Shown: positions 49,036-58,833, counted from the first letter of the stretch. The stretch is DNA of 64,000 nt from Streptomyces antibioticus (GCF_002019855.1 NZ_CM007717.1:7139750-7203749); one strand, 5' to 3'. A program made the numbers and translations. Notes: a model not told the origin generated them from the sequence alone.

Positions 49036-50550
49036 TCAGTGCGTGTCGTGCACCCCGTTCGTCGCGGCGATCTTCCGCCACGACCGAGGCTCGACCGCCG
49101 CCGCCGATGCCGCCGATGCAGCCGAAGGCACTGTCAGCGACGCGGCGCGCGCCGCCGCCACCGTCGGCTTCGACGGCTGGAACAGCCAGGTGTCGAACAG
49201 CGCACCCAGCGCCGCCCCCGACACCTCCTCGGCGTACCGCCGGAAGTCCTCGACGGACGCGTTGCCATGGGCGTACCGCTGCGGCCAGCCCTTCAGCACG
49301 GCGAAGAAGGCGTCGTCGCCGATCTCGTCCCGCAGCGCCTGGAGGGCCAGCGCGCCCCGGTCGTAGACGGCCAGGTGGAACTGGTTCTCCGGCCCCGGGT
49401 CCCCGGGCGCGACCTTCCAGAACGGGTCGTCGGCGGGGTGCGAGGCGTAGACGTAGTCCGCGAGTTCCTTCGCCGTGCCCTCGCCCTCGTGCTCGGACCA
49501 CAGCCACTGCGCGTACCGCGCGAAGCCCTCGTTGATCCAGATGTCCTTCCATCCGGCGACGGACACCAGGTCGCCGTACCACTGGTGGGCCAGCTCGTGC
49601 ACCACGACCGAGGTGTTCGAGCCGTTCGCGAACTGCCGCGGGCTGTAGAAGGGCCGGGTCTGGGTCTCCAGCGCGTACCCGGTGTTCGTGTTCGGCACAT
49701 ACCCGCCGAGGGCGTTGAAGGGGTACGGGCCGAAGTACTCACTCAGCCAGTCGGCGATCTCCCCGGTCCGTTCGACGCTCGCCCGCGCCGCCCCGGCGTT
49801 CGCGCCCAGGTCCTTGCTGTACGCGTTGACGACCGGGATGCCGCTCTCCGTGGTCCCGGTGGTGAGGTCGAACCTGCCCACCGCGAGCGTGGCCAGATAG
49901 GTGGCCTGCGGCTTGTCCGAGCGCCAGGAGTAGCGGGTCCAGCCGAGCCGGGAGACCGCCGACTGGAGCGTGCCGTTGGAGATCGCCTGGGTGCCGTCGG
50001 GCACCTGCACGGACACGTCGTAGGTGGCCTTGTCGCTCGGGTGGTCGTTGCTGGGGAACCACCACCAGGCCGCCTCGGGCTCGTTGGCGCCGACCCCGCC
50101 GTCCGGCGTGCGGTGCCAGCTCGTGAAGCCGTACGCCTGCTTCGAGGACGGCACACCGTGGTACCGCACCACGACCGTGACGGCCGTGCCCTTGGCCAGC
50201 GGAGTTTTCGGCGTGATCTCCAGCTCATGTTCGCCGGAGGACGCGAACGCGGCCTTCACGCCGTTGACCCGTACCTCGTCCACGTCGAGCAGGAAGTCCA
50301 GGTCGAAGCGCGACAGATCCTGGGTGGTGCGCGCGAGGATCGTCGCGGTGCCCTCCAGTTCGTCCGTGGCCGGCTGGTACTTCAGCCGGAGGTCGTAGTG
50401 CGAGACGTCGTATCCGCCGTTGCCGTAGGCCGGGTAGTAGGGGTCGCCGACGCCCGGCGCACCGGGTCCGACGCTCGCGGCCGACGCCGGGATCGCCAGC
50501 AGGACGGACGCGGCGGCGAGTGCGCCCGGCGCGATGAGTCTGGGATGCAC
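49036..50550 (-). CDS. Secreted M1-family metallo-aminopeptidase
   Basis: 504 residues. Signal peptide: short basic start, APGALAAASVLLAIPASAAS. The M1 N-terminal beta domain begins GDPYYPAYGNGGYDVSHYDLRLKY. The zinc site is VVHELAHQWYGDLVS (HEXXH) with the third ligand in WINEGFARY; the substrate loop is NTGYALETQTRP in place of GAMEN. The chain lacks the long C-terminal cap and ends near 500 residues, typical of secreted Streptomyces forms. Start is GTG at 50550 with GGAG 5 nt upstream. Divergent from the Xaa-Pro peptidase gene, 208 nt apart, so the two may act together on extracellular peptides. Confidence 0.9.
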   Translation of the reverse strand: MHPRLIAPGALAAASVLLAIPASAASVGPGAPGVGDPYYPAYGNGGYDVSHYDLRLKYQPATDELEGTATILARTTQDLSRFDLDFLLDVDEVRVNGVKAAFASSGEHELEITPKTPLAKGTAVTVVVRYHGVPSSKQAYGFTSWHRTPDGGVGANEPEAAWWWFPSNDHPSDKATYDVSVQVPDGTQAISNGTLQSAVSRLGWTRYSWRSDKPQATYLATLAVGRFDLTTGTTESGIPVVNAYSKDLGANAGAARASVERTGEIADWLSEYFGPYPFNALGGYVPNTNTGYALETQTRPFYSPRQFANGSNTSVVVHELAHQWYGDLVSVAGWKDIWINEGFARYAQWLWSEHEGEGTAKELADYVYASHPADDPFWKVAPGDPGPENQFHLAVYDRGALALQALRDEIGDDAFFAVLKGWPQRYAHGNASVEDFRRYAEEVSGAALGALFDTWLFQPSKPTVAAARAASLTVPSAASAASAAAVEPRSWRKIAATNGVHDTH

Positions 50551-50745
50551 AGGAACTCCAAGTGGGGGGAACACACGGTCGGTTGGAAGCCTAGGAACTT
50601 CCTGTGCCCAGGATCCGCCGACGCCCCCGCTGTCACACGATCGCCATTCGGCCGTCACGACCGAACCACCCCCATGGACGTGATCCGGCCACACCCGGCC
50701 CACGACCGCCACAACGGCCCTCTTCTGTACGGGAGTTGACCCGAG

Positions 50746-50759
50746 TACCGTCCCGCGCA
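50746..50759 (+). promoter_or_regulatory. Leaderless promoter of the Xaa-Pro peptidase gene
   Basis: TACCGT at 50746-50751, 7 nt before ATG 50759, with no Shine-Dalgarno sequence. Confidence 0.45.
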
Positions 50760-52720
50760 TGCCGACACGCACGCGCTTCACGATCTGGAGAACGCTCGCG
50801 GCGGCCGCCGTCACCCTGCTGACGGCCGCCTTCCTCACCCCGGCGGCGGCCCACGGCACCACGGGCCTCGGCGCCTCGCGCGAGAGCCGCCCCGTCCACT
50901 CCTACGAGCACGCGATCCGCGAGGCCGTCTGGGTCGACACCGGGCTCGACGGCGACGGCGACGGACGCCCCGACCGGGTCGCCGTCGACATCGTCCGCCC
51001 CCGCGAACCGGCCGAACGGGGCCGCAAGGTGCCCGTCATCATGGACGCCAGCCCCTACTACGCGTGCTGCGGCCGCGGCAACGAGAGCCAGCGCAAGACG
51101 TACGACGCGGACGGCCGCGTGGTCCAGATGCCGTTGTTCTACGACAACTACTTCGTCCCGCGCGGCTACGCCGTCGTCGGTGTCGACCTGGCCGGCACCA
51201 GCCGCTCCGACGGCTGCGTGGACGTCGGCGGCCGCTCCGACATCCGCTCCGCGAAGGCCGTCGTCGACTGGCTGAACGGCCGCGCCCGCGCGTACACCAC
51301 CCGCACCGGCGCCACGACCGCCGCCGCGGACTGGAGCAACGGCAGAACCGGCATGATCGGCAAGAGCTGGGACGGCACCATCGCCAACGGCGTCGCCGCC
51401 ACCGGAGTGAAGGGCCTGCGGACGATCGTCCCCATCGCCGCCATCTCCTCCTGGTACGACTACTACTTCCAGCAGGGCGCCCCGCTCTACGACTCGGGCC
51501 CCGACCGGCTCGCGGACTACGTGAACAGCCCCGACGCCCGCCCCCGCTGCGCCGAGGTGGGACGGCGGCTGGTCGAGGGCGCCCCGCGCACCGGCGACCT
51601 GACGCCCCTGTGGGCCGAGCGCGACTACGTCGCGGACGCCCGCCGGATCAAGGCCAGCGTGTTCGTCGTCCACGGCCTCCAGGACCTCAACGTCCGCGCC
51701 AGGCACTTCGGGCAGTGGTGGGACGCGCTCGCGGAGAACGGCGTCGACCGCAAGATCTGGCTCTCCCAGACCGGCCATGTCGACCCCTTCGACTTCCGCC
51801 GCGCCGACTGGGTCGACACCCTCCACCGCTGGTTCGACCACGAACTCCTCGGCTACGACAACGGCATCGACCGCGAGCCGATGGCCGACATCGAACGCCA
51901 CCCCGACCAGTGGGTCACCTCGAAGGTCTGGCCGCCGAACGGCACCCGCGCCGCCACCCTGCGCCCCGGCACCGGACCGCGTCCCGGCGTCGGCACCCTC
52001 GGTCTGCGCAAGGGCACCGGCACGGCCTCCTTCACCGACGACCCCCGGCGGAGCGAGAGCGACTGGGCCGCCCGTGTCGACACCCCGACCCCCGACAAGG
52101 CCGGTTTCGTCACCGGGCCCCTCACCCGCGACCTGCGGCTGGCCGGCTCCTCCCGGGTGACCGTCACCGCCACGCCCACCACCCCGACCGCCCATCTCAG
52201 CGCCGTCCTGGTCGACCTGGGCCCGGACACCATCCGGGACTACACGGCGAGCGGCGAGGGCATCACCACGCTCACCGACCGCACCTGCTGGGGCGCGAGC
52301 ACGGCGGGGGACAGTGCCTGCTACAAGGAGACGCGGGCGGCGACGGCCGACGTCGGCTTCACCGTCCTCAGCCGGGGCTGGGCCGACCTCGGCACCCACG
52401 CCGACCCCGGCAAGGGCGCCCCGCTCACCCCGGGCAGGCCGTACACGATCACCGTCGAGCTGGCGGCCACCGACCATGTCGTCCCGGCCGGACACCGCCT
52501 CGCCCTGAACGTCGCGGGCACCGACAGGGACCTGATCGACCCGCCCGCCGACACCCCGACCCTCACCCTCGACCTGGCCCGCACCTCGGCCCGGGTCCCG
52601 TTCGTCGGCGGCGCCCCCGCCTTCGCCGCCGCCACGGCCGGGAGCGTCGCGGGCCCGCCCACGACCCCCGGGCGCCTGGACGGCGTACCCACCGCACCAC
52701 GGGCGCACCGGATCCCCTGA
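50759..52720 (+). CDS. Secreted Xaa-Pro dipeptidyl-peptidase (CocE/NonD family)
   Basis: 653 residues. Signal peptide with TLAAAAVTLLTAAFLTPAAAH. The alpha/beta hydrolase carries the nucleophile in IGKSWDGTIANG; the catalytic Asp and His are expected near FVVHGLQDLNVR and SQTGHVDPF. The N-terminal EAVWVDTGLDGDGDGRPDRVAVDI is typical of X-Pro dipeptidyl-peptidases. A C-terminal jelly-roll domain (about 380-640) completes the CocE/NonD layout. Probably leaderless. Its stop is in the first unit of a 14-bp tandem repeat. Releases N-terminal X-Pro dipeptides from extracellular peptides. Confidence 0.9.
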   Translation: MPTRTRFTIWRTLAAAAVTLLTAAFLTPAAAHGTTGLGASRESRPVHSYEHAIREAVWVDTGLDGDGDGRPDRVAVDIVRPREPAERGRKVPVIMDASPYYACCGRGNESQRKTYDADGRVVQMPLFYDNYFVPRGYAVVGVDLAGTSRSDGCVDVGGRSDIRSAKAVVDWLNGRARAYTTRTGATTAAADWSNGRTGMIGKSWDGTIANGVAATGVKGLRTIVPIAAISSWYDYYFQQGAPLYDSGPDRLADYVNSPDARPRCAEVGRRLVEGAPRTGDLTPLWAERDYVADARRIKASVFVVHGLQDLNVRARHFGQWWDALAENGVDRKIWLSQTGHVDPFDFRRADWVDTLHRWFDHELLGYDNGIDREPMADIERHPDQWVTSKVWPPNGTRAATLRPGTGPRPGVGTLGLRKGTGTASFTDDPRRSESDWAARVDTPTPDKAGFVTGPLTRDLRLAGSSRVTVTATPTTPTAHLSAVLVDLGPDTIRDYTASGEGITTLTDRTCWGASTAGDSACYKETRAATADVGFTVLSRGWADLGTHADPGKGAPLTPGRPYTITVELAATDHVVPAGHRLALNVAGTDRDLIDPPADTPTLTLDLARTSARVPFVGGAPAFAAATAGSVAGPPTTPGRLDGVPTAPRAHRIP

Positions 52721-52770
52721 ACCCGGACCCCTGAACCCGGACCCCCTGGACCCGGACTCCCTGAACCGGG
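52715..52770 (+). repeat. 14-bp tandem repeat at the Xaa-Pro peptidase stop
   Basis: Four units of CCCTGAACCCGGAC type (52715, 52729, 52744, 52759; the third has CTGG, the last is truncated). The first unit contains the gene's TGA. Confidence 0.85.
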
Positions 52771-52777
52771 CGACGCG

Positions 52778-53734
52778 TCAGGAGGAGGCGACCAGCGCGG
52801 CCGCCTCCTCCGCGCACCCCCAGGCCACCGTCACCCCGGCGCCGCCGTGCCCGTAGTGGTGCACCAGCGGCCGCCCGTCCGGCAGGACCGTCCGCTCCAG
52901 CCGTACCGCGTCGCGCACCGGGCGCAGCCCCACCCGGTGCTCCAGGACCCGCGCGCCCGCGACCTCCGGGCGCAGCGCCGCGCACCGCGCCACGATCCCC
53001 TCGGCCACCGCCGGGTCGGGGTCGAGCCCCCACACGTCGTCCTCGGACGTACCGCCCAGCAGCAGCCGCCCCGGCTGCGGGAACAGATACGCCATCGCGC
53101 CGTCCGGGGCGGTGGACACCAGCCAGGTGTCGACGCCCGGGTTCTCCACCACGACCAACTGCCCGCGCACCGGCCGCACCGACGCGTCCCCGGCCAGCTC
53201 CCGGGCGCCCAGACCCGTGCAGTTGACGACCACCGGGCCGTCGGCCTCCGCCAGATCGGACACCGTGCGCTCCTCCACCGCACCGCCCGCGCGCCGCAAC
53301 CGCTCCCGCAGCCACGGCAGATGCACCGCCATGTCGATCAGCGGCAGCCGCGCCCACACGGCGGGCCCGGGGGCGTACTCCCGTGCCGTGGCCCGGCGCA
53401 GCTCCGGCAGCCGTCCGGCCGCCCAGCTCTCCACGTCCGCCAGGTCCGTCTCGCCCATCGCGCCGTCGACCAGCCGCACCCCGGTCTCCTCCGGCCGCGA
53501 GGCCAGCGTCCCGTACACCTCCAGGGAGCGCAGCGCCCACGCCCGGGCCGCCGTGACCGGCTCGATGTGGTACGGCCACCACAGCGCCCCGGCCACCGCC
53601 GAGGTGGTGCGCTCCACCGGGTCCCGGGTCCACACCCGCACCCGCCGGCCCCGCTCGGCGAGGACCACCGCCGTGGTCAGCCCGACCACCCCGCCCCCGA
53701 CCACGACCACTTCACCGTTCGCCCGAGTACTCAC
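52778..53734 (-). CDS. FAD-dependent D-amino-acid oxidase-like protein
   Basis: 318 residues. N-terminal FAD motif VVVVGGGVVGLTTAVVLAERG, then AVAGALWWPYHIEP and the C-terminal VGLRPVRDAVRLER plus HHYGHGGAGVTVAWGCAEEAA, which are DAAO-family landmarks for flavin and carboxylate binding. Oxidatively deaminates D-amino acids (or a related amine) to keto acids with H2O2. The start is GTG at 53734. Monocistronic; upstream region is shared with the second ABC-F gene. Confidence 0.88.
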   Translation of the reverse strand: MSTRANGEVVVVGGGVVGLTTAVVLAERGRRVRVWTRDPVERTTSAVAGALWWPYHIEPVTAARAWALRSLEVYGTLASRPEETGVRLVDGAMGETDLADVESWAAGRLPELRRATAREYAPGPAVWARLPLIDMAVHLPWLRERLRRAGGAVEERTVSDLAEADGPVVVNCTGLGARELAGDASVRPVRGQLVVVENPGVDTWLVSTAPDGAMAYLFPQPGRLLLGGTSEDDVWGLDPDPAVAEGIVARCAALRPEVAGARVLEHRVGLRPVRDAVRLERTVLPDGRPLVHHYGHGGAGVTVAWGCAEEAAALVASS

Positions 53735-53825
53735 GCCGGGACGCTAGCCGACCGCACGCCGATCGGCGAGACCGGGACGGACCGGGCCGGGGGACGGGGG
53801 CGGGGGACCACGGGCCGGCAGGGCC

Positions 53826-53842
53826 TAGGATCTACGACCTGA
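53826..53842 (+). promoter_or_regulatory. Promoter of the second ABC-F gene
   Basis: TAGGAT at 53826-53831, 10 nt before ATG 53842, so the leader is at most a few bases. This contrasts with the long leader of the other ABC-F gene. Confidence 0.5.
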
Positions 53843-55482
53843 TGACTGCCACCCTTGTCGCCAAGAACCTCGCCGCCGGGCACGGCGACCGCTCCCTCTT
53901 CTCCGGGCTCGACCTCGTCGTCGCCCCCGGGGACGTGATCGGGCTGGTCGGTGCCAACGGCGCGGGCAAGTCCACCCTGCTCACCCTGCTCGCCGGGCTC
54001 ACCGCGCCCGAGGAGGGCGAGCTGCGGCTCTCCCCGCCGACCGCGACCGTCGGCCATCTGCCCCAGGAACCCGAGCGCCGCCCCGGCGAGACCGTCCGGG
54101 AGTTCCTCGCCCGCCGCACCGGCGTCGCCGAGGCCCAGCGCGCCATGGACGAGGCGACGCAGGCGCTGGTCGACGAGGCACCGGGCGCCGACGACGCCTA
54201 CGCGACCGCCCTGGAGCGCTGGCTCGACCTGGGCGGCGCCGACCTCGACGAGCGCGCCGCGGAGGTCACCGACTCGCTCGGCCTCGCCGTCGGCCTCGAC
54301 CAGCCGATGACGTCCCTGTCCGGCGGCCAGGCCGCCCGCGCGGGCCTCGCCTCCCTGCTGCTCTCCCGCTACGACGTCTTCCTCCTCGACGAGCCCACCA
54401 ACGACCTCGACCTGGACGGACTGGAGCGCCTCGAACGCTTCGTGACCGGCCTGCGCGCCGGCACCGTCGTCGTCAGCCACGACCGCGAGTTCCTCACCCG
54501 CACGGTCACCAAGGTCCTCGAACTCGACCTCGCCCAGCAGCGGATCAACCTCTACGGCGGCGGCTACGACGCCTATCTGGAGGAACGCGACGTGGCCCGC
54601 CGCCACGCGCGCGACGACTACGAGGAGTACGCCGACAAGCGGGCCGCGCTCCAGGACCGGGCGCAGACGCAGCGCTCCTGGATGGACAAGGGCGTGAAGA
54701 ACGCGCGCCGCAAGGCGGGCAACGACAACGACAAGATCGGCCGTAAGTTCCGCAGCGAGGCCAGCGAGAAGCAGGCCGCGAAGGCCCGCCAGACGCAGCG
54801 CATGATCGAGCGTCTGGAGGTCGTGGAGGAGCCCCGCAAGGAGTGGGAGCTGCGCATGGAGATCGCGGCCGCCCCGCGCTCCGGCGCGGTCGTGGCCTCC
54901 CTGCGCGACGCCGAGGTGCGGCGCGGCGACTTCGCCTTCGGACCGGTCACCCTCCAGATCGACTGGGCGGACCGGGTCGCGGTGACCGGCGCGAACGGCG
55001 CGGGCAAGTCGACCCTGCTGGGCGCGCTGCTCGGCCGGATCCCGCTGGACGCCGGGCACGCGGCCGTCGGCTCGGGCGTCCTGATCGGCGAGGTCGACCA
55101 GGCGCGCAAGCTGTTCCACGGCCCGGAGTCCCTGCTCGACGCGTTCCGCTCGGCCGTCCCCGACACCGAACCGGTCGAACTGCGCACCCTGCTGGCCAAG
55201 TTCGGGCTGAAGTCGGACCATGTGACACGCGCGGCGGTCACCCTGTCACCCGGCGAGCGCACCCGCGCCGCCCTCGCCCTGCTCCAGGGCCGGGGCGTCA
55301 ACCTGCTCGTCCTGGACGAGCCGACGAACCATCTGGACCTGCCGGCCATCGAGCAGCTCGAATCGGCGCTCGACGCCTACGAGGGCACCCTGCTCCTTGT
55401 CACCCACGACCGGCGCATGCTGGACGCGGTCCGGGTCACCCGCCGCCTGGAGGTCGCGGCCGGCAAGGTGACCGAACGCTGA
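53842..55482 (+). CDS. ABC-F family ATPase (second copy)
   Basis: 546 residues, two ABC domains, soluble. Walker A twice as GANGAGKST; signatures LSGGQ and LSPGE; Walker B FLLDEPTNDLD and LVLDEPTNHLD. Linker has a basic helix (KGVKNARRKAGNDNDKIGRKFRSEASEKQAAKARQ) suited to tRNA/rRNA contact. It has essentially no 5' leader, so unlike the other ABC-F gene it is unlikely to be attenuation-controlled; a constitutive translation-factor role is more likely. A 9-bp hairpin follows. Confidence 0.9.
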   Translation: MTATLVAKNLAAGHGDRSLFSGLDLVVAPGDVIGLVGANGAGKSTLLTLLAGLTAPEEGELRLSPPTATVGHLPQEPERRPGETVREFLARRTGVAEAQRAMDEATQALVDEAPGADDAYATALERWLDLGGADLDERAAEVTDSLGLAVGLDQPMTSLSGGQAARAGLASLLLSRYDVFLLDEPTNDLDLDGLERLERFVTGLRAGTVVVSHDREFLTRTVTKVLELDLAQQRINLYGGGYDAYLEERDVARRHARDDYEEYADKRAALQDRAQTQRSWMDKGVKNARRKAGNDNDKIGRKFRSEASEKQAAKARQTQRMIERLEVVEEPRKEWELRMEIAAAPRSGAVVASLRDAEVRRGDFAFGPVTLQIDWADRVAVTGANGAGKSTLLGALLGRIPLDAGHAAVGSGVLIGEVDQARKLFHGPESLLDAFRSAVPDTEPVELRTLLAKFGLKSDHVTRAAVTLSPGERTRAALALLQGRGVNLLVLDEPTNHLDLPAIEQLESALDAYEGTLLLVTHDRRMLDAVRVTRRLEVAAGKVTER

Positions 55483-55488
55483 ACCGAC

Positions 55489-55513
55489 GGGCCCCGGCAC
55501 CACACCGGGGCCC
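55489..55513. terminator. Bidirectional terminator between ABC-F and tex
   Basis: Perfect 9-bp inverted repeat GGGCCCCGG / CCGGGGCCC with a 7-nt loop, between convergent stops at 55482 and 55532. Confidence 0.75.
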
Positions 55514-55531
55514 GCCCTTCGTCACCCCGGC

Positions 55532-57958
55532 TCAGCCGCGGCCCTTCTTCGGGTCGAGCAGGCCCGCCTTGCGCAGCGCGTCGGCCATCGCGCTGTTCGC
55601 CGGCGCCGGCGCCTGACGCGAACCGCCCGCGCGCTGACCGCCGTTGCCGCCCCGCTGGCCACCGCCCTGCCCGCCGCTCTGCCGGCGCTGCTGCGGCGGA
55701 CGCCCGTCACCGCCGCGCTGCTGCCGGGCGCCGCCCGACGGACGGTCCTGGCCCTGGGGCGCGGCCTCGTCGTCCAGCCGGAGCGTCAGCGAGATCCGCT
55801 TGCGCGGGATGTCGACGTCGAGGACCTTCACCTTGACGATGTCACCCGGCTTGACCACGTCCCGCGGGTCCTTGACGAACGTCCGCGACATGGCGGAGAC
55901 ATGCACCAGACCGTCCTGGTGGACGCCGACGTCGACGAACGCCCCGAAGGCCGCCACGTTCGTCACGACCCCCTCCAGGACCATCCCGGACGCCAGGTCG
56001 GAGATCTTCTCCACGCCGTCCTTGAAGGTGGCCGTCTTGAAGGCGGGCCGCGGGTCGCGGCCGGGCTTCTCCAGCTCCCTCAGGATGTCGGTGACGGTCG
56101 GCAGACCGAACGTCTCGTCCACGAAGTCGTCCGGCCGCAGCGACCGCAGGACACCGGTGTTGCCGACGAGCGCCGCCACCTCCTGCCCCGAGGTCTTCAC
56201 CATCCGCCGCACCACCGGATACGCCTCCGGGTGCACGCTGGACGCGTCCAACGGGTCGTCACCGCCGCGGATCCGCAGGAAGCCCGCGCACTGCTCGTAC
56301 GCCTTGGGGCCGAGCCGCGCCACCTTCTTGAGCTGGGTACGGGCGGTGAAGGGGCCGTTGGCGTCGCGGTGCGCCACGATGTTCTCGGCGAGCCCGGAGG
56401 TGATGCCGGAGACCCGCGCGAGCAGCGGCGCGGAGGCCGTGTTCACGTCCACGCCGACGCCGTTCACACAGTCCTCGACGACCGCGTCCAGCGAGCGCGA
56501 CAGCTTCACCTCGGACAGGTCGTGCTGGTACTGGCCGACACCGATCGACTTCGGGTCGATCTTCACCAGCTCGGCCAGCGGGTCCTGGAGCCGGCGCGCG
56601 ATGGACACCGCGCCGCGCAGCGACACGTCCATGTCGGGCAGCTCTTGCGAGGCGAACGCGGAGGCCGAGTACACGGAGGCGCCCGCCTCGGACACCATCA
56701 CCTTGGTGAGCTTCAGCTCGGGATGCTTGGTGATCAGTTCACCGGCGAGCTTGTCGGTCTCGCGGGAAGCCGTGCCGTTGCCGATGGCGATCAGCTCGAC
56801 GGCGTGCTCCTTCGCCAGCCGGGCCAGCTTGGCGATCGCCTCGTCCCACTTGTTGGCCGGAACGTGCGGGTAGATCACGTCCGTCGCCACGACCTTGCCG
56901 GTCGCGTCGACCACGGCCACCTTCACGCCCGTACGGAAGCCGGGGTCCAGACCGAGCGTCGCGCGGGTGCCGGCCGGGGCGGCGAGCAGCAGGTCGCGCA
57001 GGTTCGCCGCGAACACGTTCACCGCCTCGTCCTCCGCGGCCGTGCGCAGCCGCAGCCGCAGGTCGATGCCGAGATGCACCAGGATCCGGGTGCGCCAGGC
57101 CCAGCGGACCGTGTCGATCAGCCACTTGTCGCCCGGCCGGCCCCGCTCGGCGATGCCGAACCTCGACGCGACGATTCCCTCGTACGACGAAGGACCCGGC
57201 TGCTCGGAGGGCTCCTCCGGCTCCAGGACGAGGTCGAGGACGTCTTCCTTCTCGCCGCGCAGCATGGCCAGGATCCGGTGCGAGGGCAGCGCGGTGAACG
57301 GCTCGGCGAAGTCGAAGTAGTCGGCGAACTTGGCGCCCGCCTCCTCCTTGCCCTCGCGCACCCTGGCGACCAGCCGGCCGCGCCCCCACATGCGCTCGCG
57401 CAGTTCGCCGATCAGGTCGGCGTCCTCCGAGAAGCGCTCGGTGAGGATGGCCCGCGCGCCGTCCAGCGCGGCCTGCGGATCGGCGACGCCCTTGTCGGCG
57501 TCGACGAACGCGGCCGCCGCGGCGAGCGGCTCCACACCGGGGTCGGTGAGCAGGCCCTCGGCGAGCGGCTCCAGGCCCGCCTCCCGCGCGATCTGCGCCT
57601 TGGTGCGCCGCTTGGGCTTGTAGGGCAGATAGATGTCCTCGAGCCGGGCCTTGGTCTCGGCGCCGCGGATCTGCGCCTCCAGCGCGTCGGTGAGCTTGCC
57701 CTGCTCACGCACCGACTCCAGGATCGCCGCCCGCCGGTCCTCCAGCTCCCGCAGGTAGCGCAGCCGCTCCTCGACGGTGCGCAGTTGCGCGTCGTCGAGC
57801 ATCTCGGTCGCCTCCTTGCGGTAGCGCGCGATGAAGGGCACCGTCGAGCCGCCGTCGAGCAGCTCCACGGCGGCCCTGACCTGCCGCTCCCGTACGCCGA
57901 GTTCCTCGGCGATCCTGCCTTCGATGGACCCTGATTCGATGGACCCGGGTGTCGTCAC
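55532..57958 (-). CDS. tex: Tex-like transcription accessory protein
   Basis: 808 residues. N-terminal Tex helical domain (IAEELGVRERQVRAAVELLDGGSTVPFIARYRKEATE), YqgF-like RNase H fold (TLGLDPGFRTGVKVAVVDATGKV), helix-hairpin-helix region (LARVSGITSGLAENIV), and an S1 RNA-binding domain at about 658-729. The tail (730-808) is Gly/Gln/Arg-rich low complexity with an RGG flavour. Tex binds nucleic acids and RNA polymerase and affects gene expression broadly. The start is GTG at 57958; the first residues contain a duplicated GSIE encoded by a 15-bp DNA repeat. Monocistronic. Confidence 0.93.
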   Translation of the reverse strand: MTTPGSIESGSIEGRIAEELGVRERQVRAAVELLDGGSTVPFIARYRKEATEMLDDAQLRTVEERLRYLRELEDRRAAILESVREQGKLTDALEAQIRGAETKARLEDIYLPYKPKRRTKAQIAREAGLEPLAEGLLTDPGVEPLAAAAAFVDADKGVADPQAALDGARAILTERFSEDADLIGELRERMWGRGRLVARVREGKEEAGAKFADYFDFAEPFTALPSHRILAMLRGEKEDVLDLVLEPEEPSEQPGPSSYEGIVASRFGIAERGRPGDKWLIDTVRWAWRTRILVHLGIDLRLRLRTAAEDEAVNVFAANLRDLLLAAPAGTRATLGLDPGFRTGVKVAVVDATGKVVATDVIYPHVPANKWDEAIAKLARLAKEHAVELIAIGNGTASRETDKLAGELITKHPELKLTKVMVSEAGASVYSASAFASQELPDMDVSLRGAVSIARRLQDPLAELVKIDPKSIGVGQYQHDLSEVKLSRSLDAVVEDCVNGVGVDVNTASAPLLARVSGITSGLAENIVAHRDANGPFTARTQLKKVARLGPKAYEQCAGFLRIRGGDDPLDASSVHPEAYPVVRRMVKTSGQEVAALVGNTGVLRSLRPDDFVDETFGLPTVTDILRELEKPGRDPRPAFKTATFKDGVEKISDLASGMVLEGVVTNVAAFGAFVDVGVHQDGLVHVSAMSRTFVKDPRDVVKPGDIVKVKVLDVDIPRKRISLTLRLDDEAAPQGQDRPSGGARQQRGGDGRPPQQRRQSGGQGGGQRGGNGGQRAGGSRQAPAPANSAMADALRKAGLLDPKKGRG

Positions 57959-58083
57959 GATCCCGTACCGCCTTCTTGACTGGGGTTGCGCCGCAATTGT
58001 GGCAGGTGGGACCGACACCCGGGGATCACGGCACGGTGAGCGGCCCGGCGCGGTCCGGAGCGGGCCCCGCGCGGCGGCGGCCG

Positions 58084-58833
58084 TCAGCGCGGGACGGTCC
58101 AGGTGAAGCGCGGCTCCCGGCGCTCCAGGAACGCGGCGACGCCCTCCGCGGTGTCGTCACTGGCCCGGGCCTGCGCGCTCCAGTGGGCGTCGCGGTCGGT
58201 GCGGCCGTCGGCGAACTCCTTCGCGGCGGCCTGGGTGAGCTGGGAGCGCGAGACCAGTACCCGGGTGAACTCGGCGACCCGCTTGTCGAGCGCGTCGACG
58301 GGCAGCACCTCGTCCACGAAACCGGTGCGCAGCGCGCGCTCGGTGTCGATCAACTCGCCGGAGAACAGCAGGTACTTGGCGGCGCCGGGGCCGACCAGGG
58401 AGACCAGGCGCCGGGTGGCGGACGCCGGGTAGACGATGCCGAGCTTGGCCGGGGTCACCCCGAACAGCGCGCCCTCTTCGGCGAACCGCAGATCGCAGGC
58501 GCCCGCGAGCTGCGCGCCGCCGCCCACGCAGTGCCCCTTCACGGCCGCCAGCGTCGGCTTGGGGAACGCCGCGAGGGCCTCCTCGGCCCGGACGGCCAGC
58601 GTCTGCGCCTCGTCCGGCGAGCCCTGGAGCGTGGAGATGTCGGCCCCGGCGCAGAAGGTGCCGCCCGCGCCCGTCAGCACCAGCACCCGCACCCGGGGAT
58701 CGGCGGCCAGGGTGTCCAGCAGCGGCGGCAGGGCCGCCCACATCGCGGCGGTCATGGCGTTGCGCTTCGCCGGGTGGTGCAGGACGACGGTGGCGACCCC
58801 GTCGGTGACGCCGTGCAGCAGTTCGGGCTCCAT
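58084..58833 (-). CDS. Enoyl-CoA hydratase/isomerase family protein
   Basis: 249 residues, crotonase fold. Oxyanion-hole segments TFCAGADISTLQG and AVKGHCVGGGAQLAGACDLRFA. The catalytic Glu pair is not both obvious, so it may be hydratase, isomerase or hydrolase. ATG at 58833 is probably leaderless, with TAGCAT 7 nt upstream. It is separate from the fad operon by ~11 kb. Confidence 0.88.
   Translation of the reverse strand: MEPELLHGVTDGVATVVLHHPAKRNAMTAAMWAALPPLLDTLAADPRVRVLVLTGAGGTFCAGADISTLQGSPDEAQTLAVRAEEALAAFPKPTLAAVKGHCVGGGAQLAGACDLRFAEEGALFGVTPAKLGIVYPASATRRLVSLVGPGAAKYLLFSGELIDTERALRTGFVDEVLPVDALDKRVAEFTRVLVSRSQLTQAAAKEFADGRTDRDAHWSAQARASDDTAEGVAAFLERREPRFTWTVPR

Noticed and set aside
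55901..57934. A 677-residue plus-strand frame opposite tex
   Set aside because: Antisense shadow; tex on the minus strand has all conserved domains.
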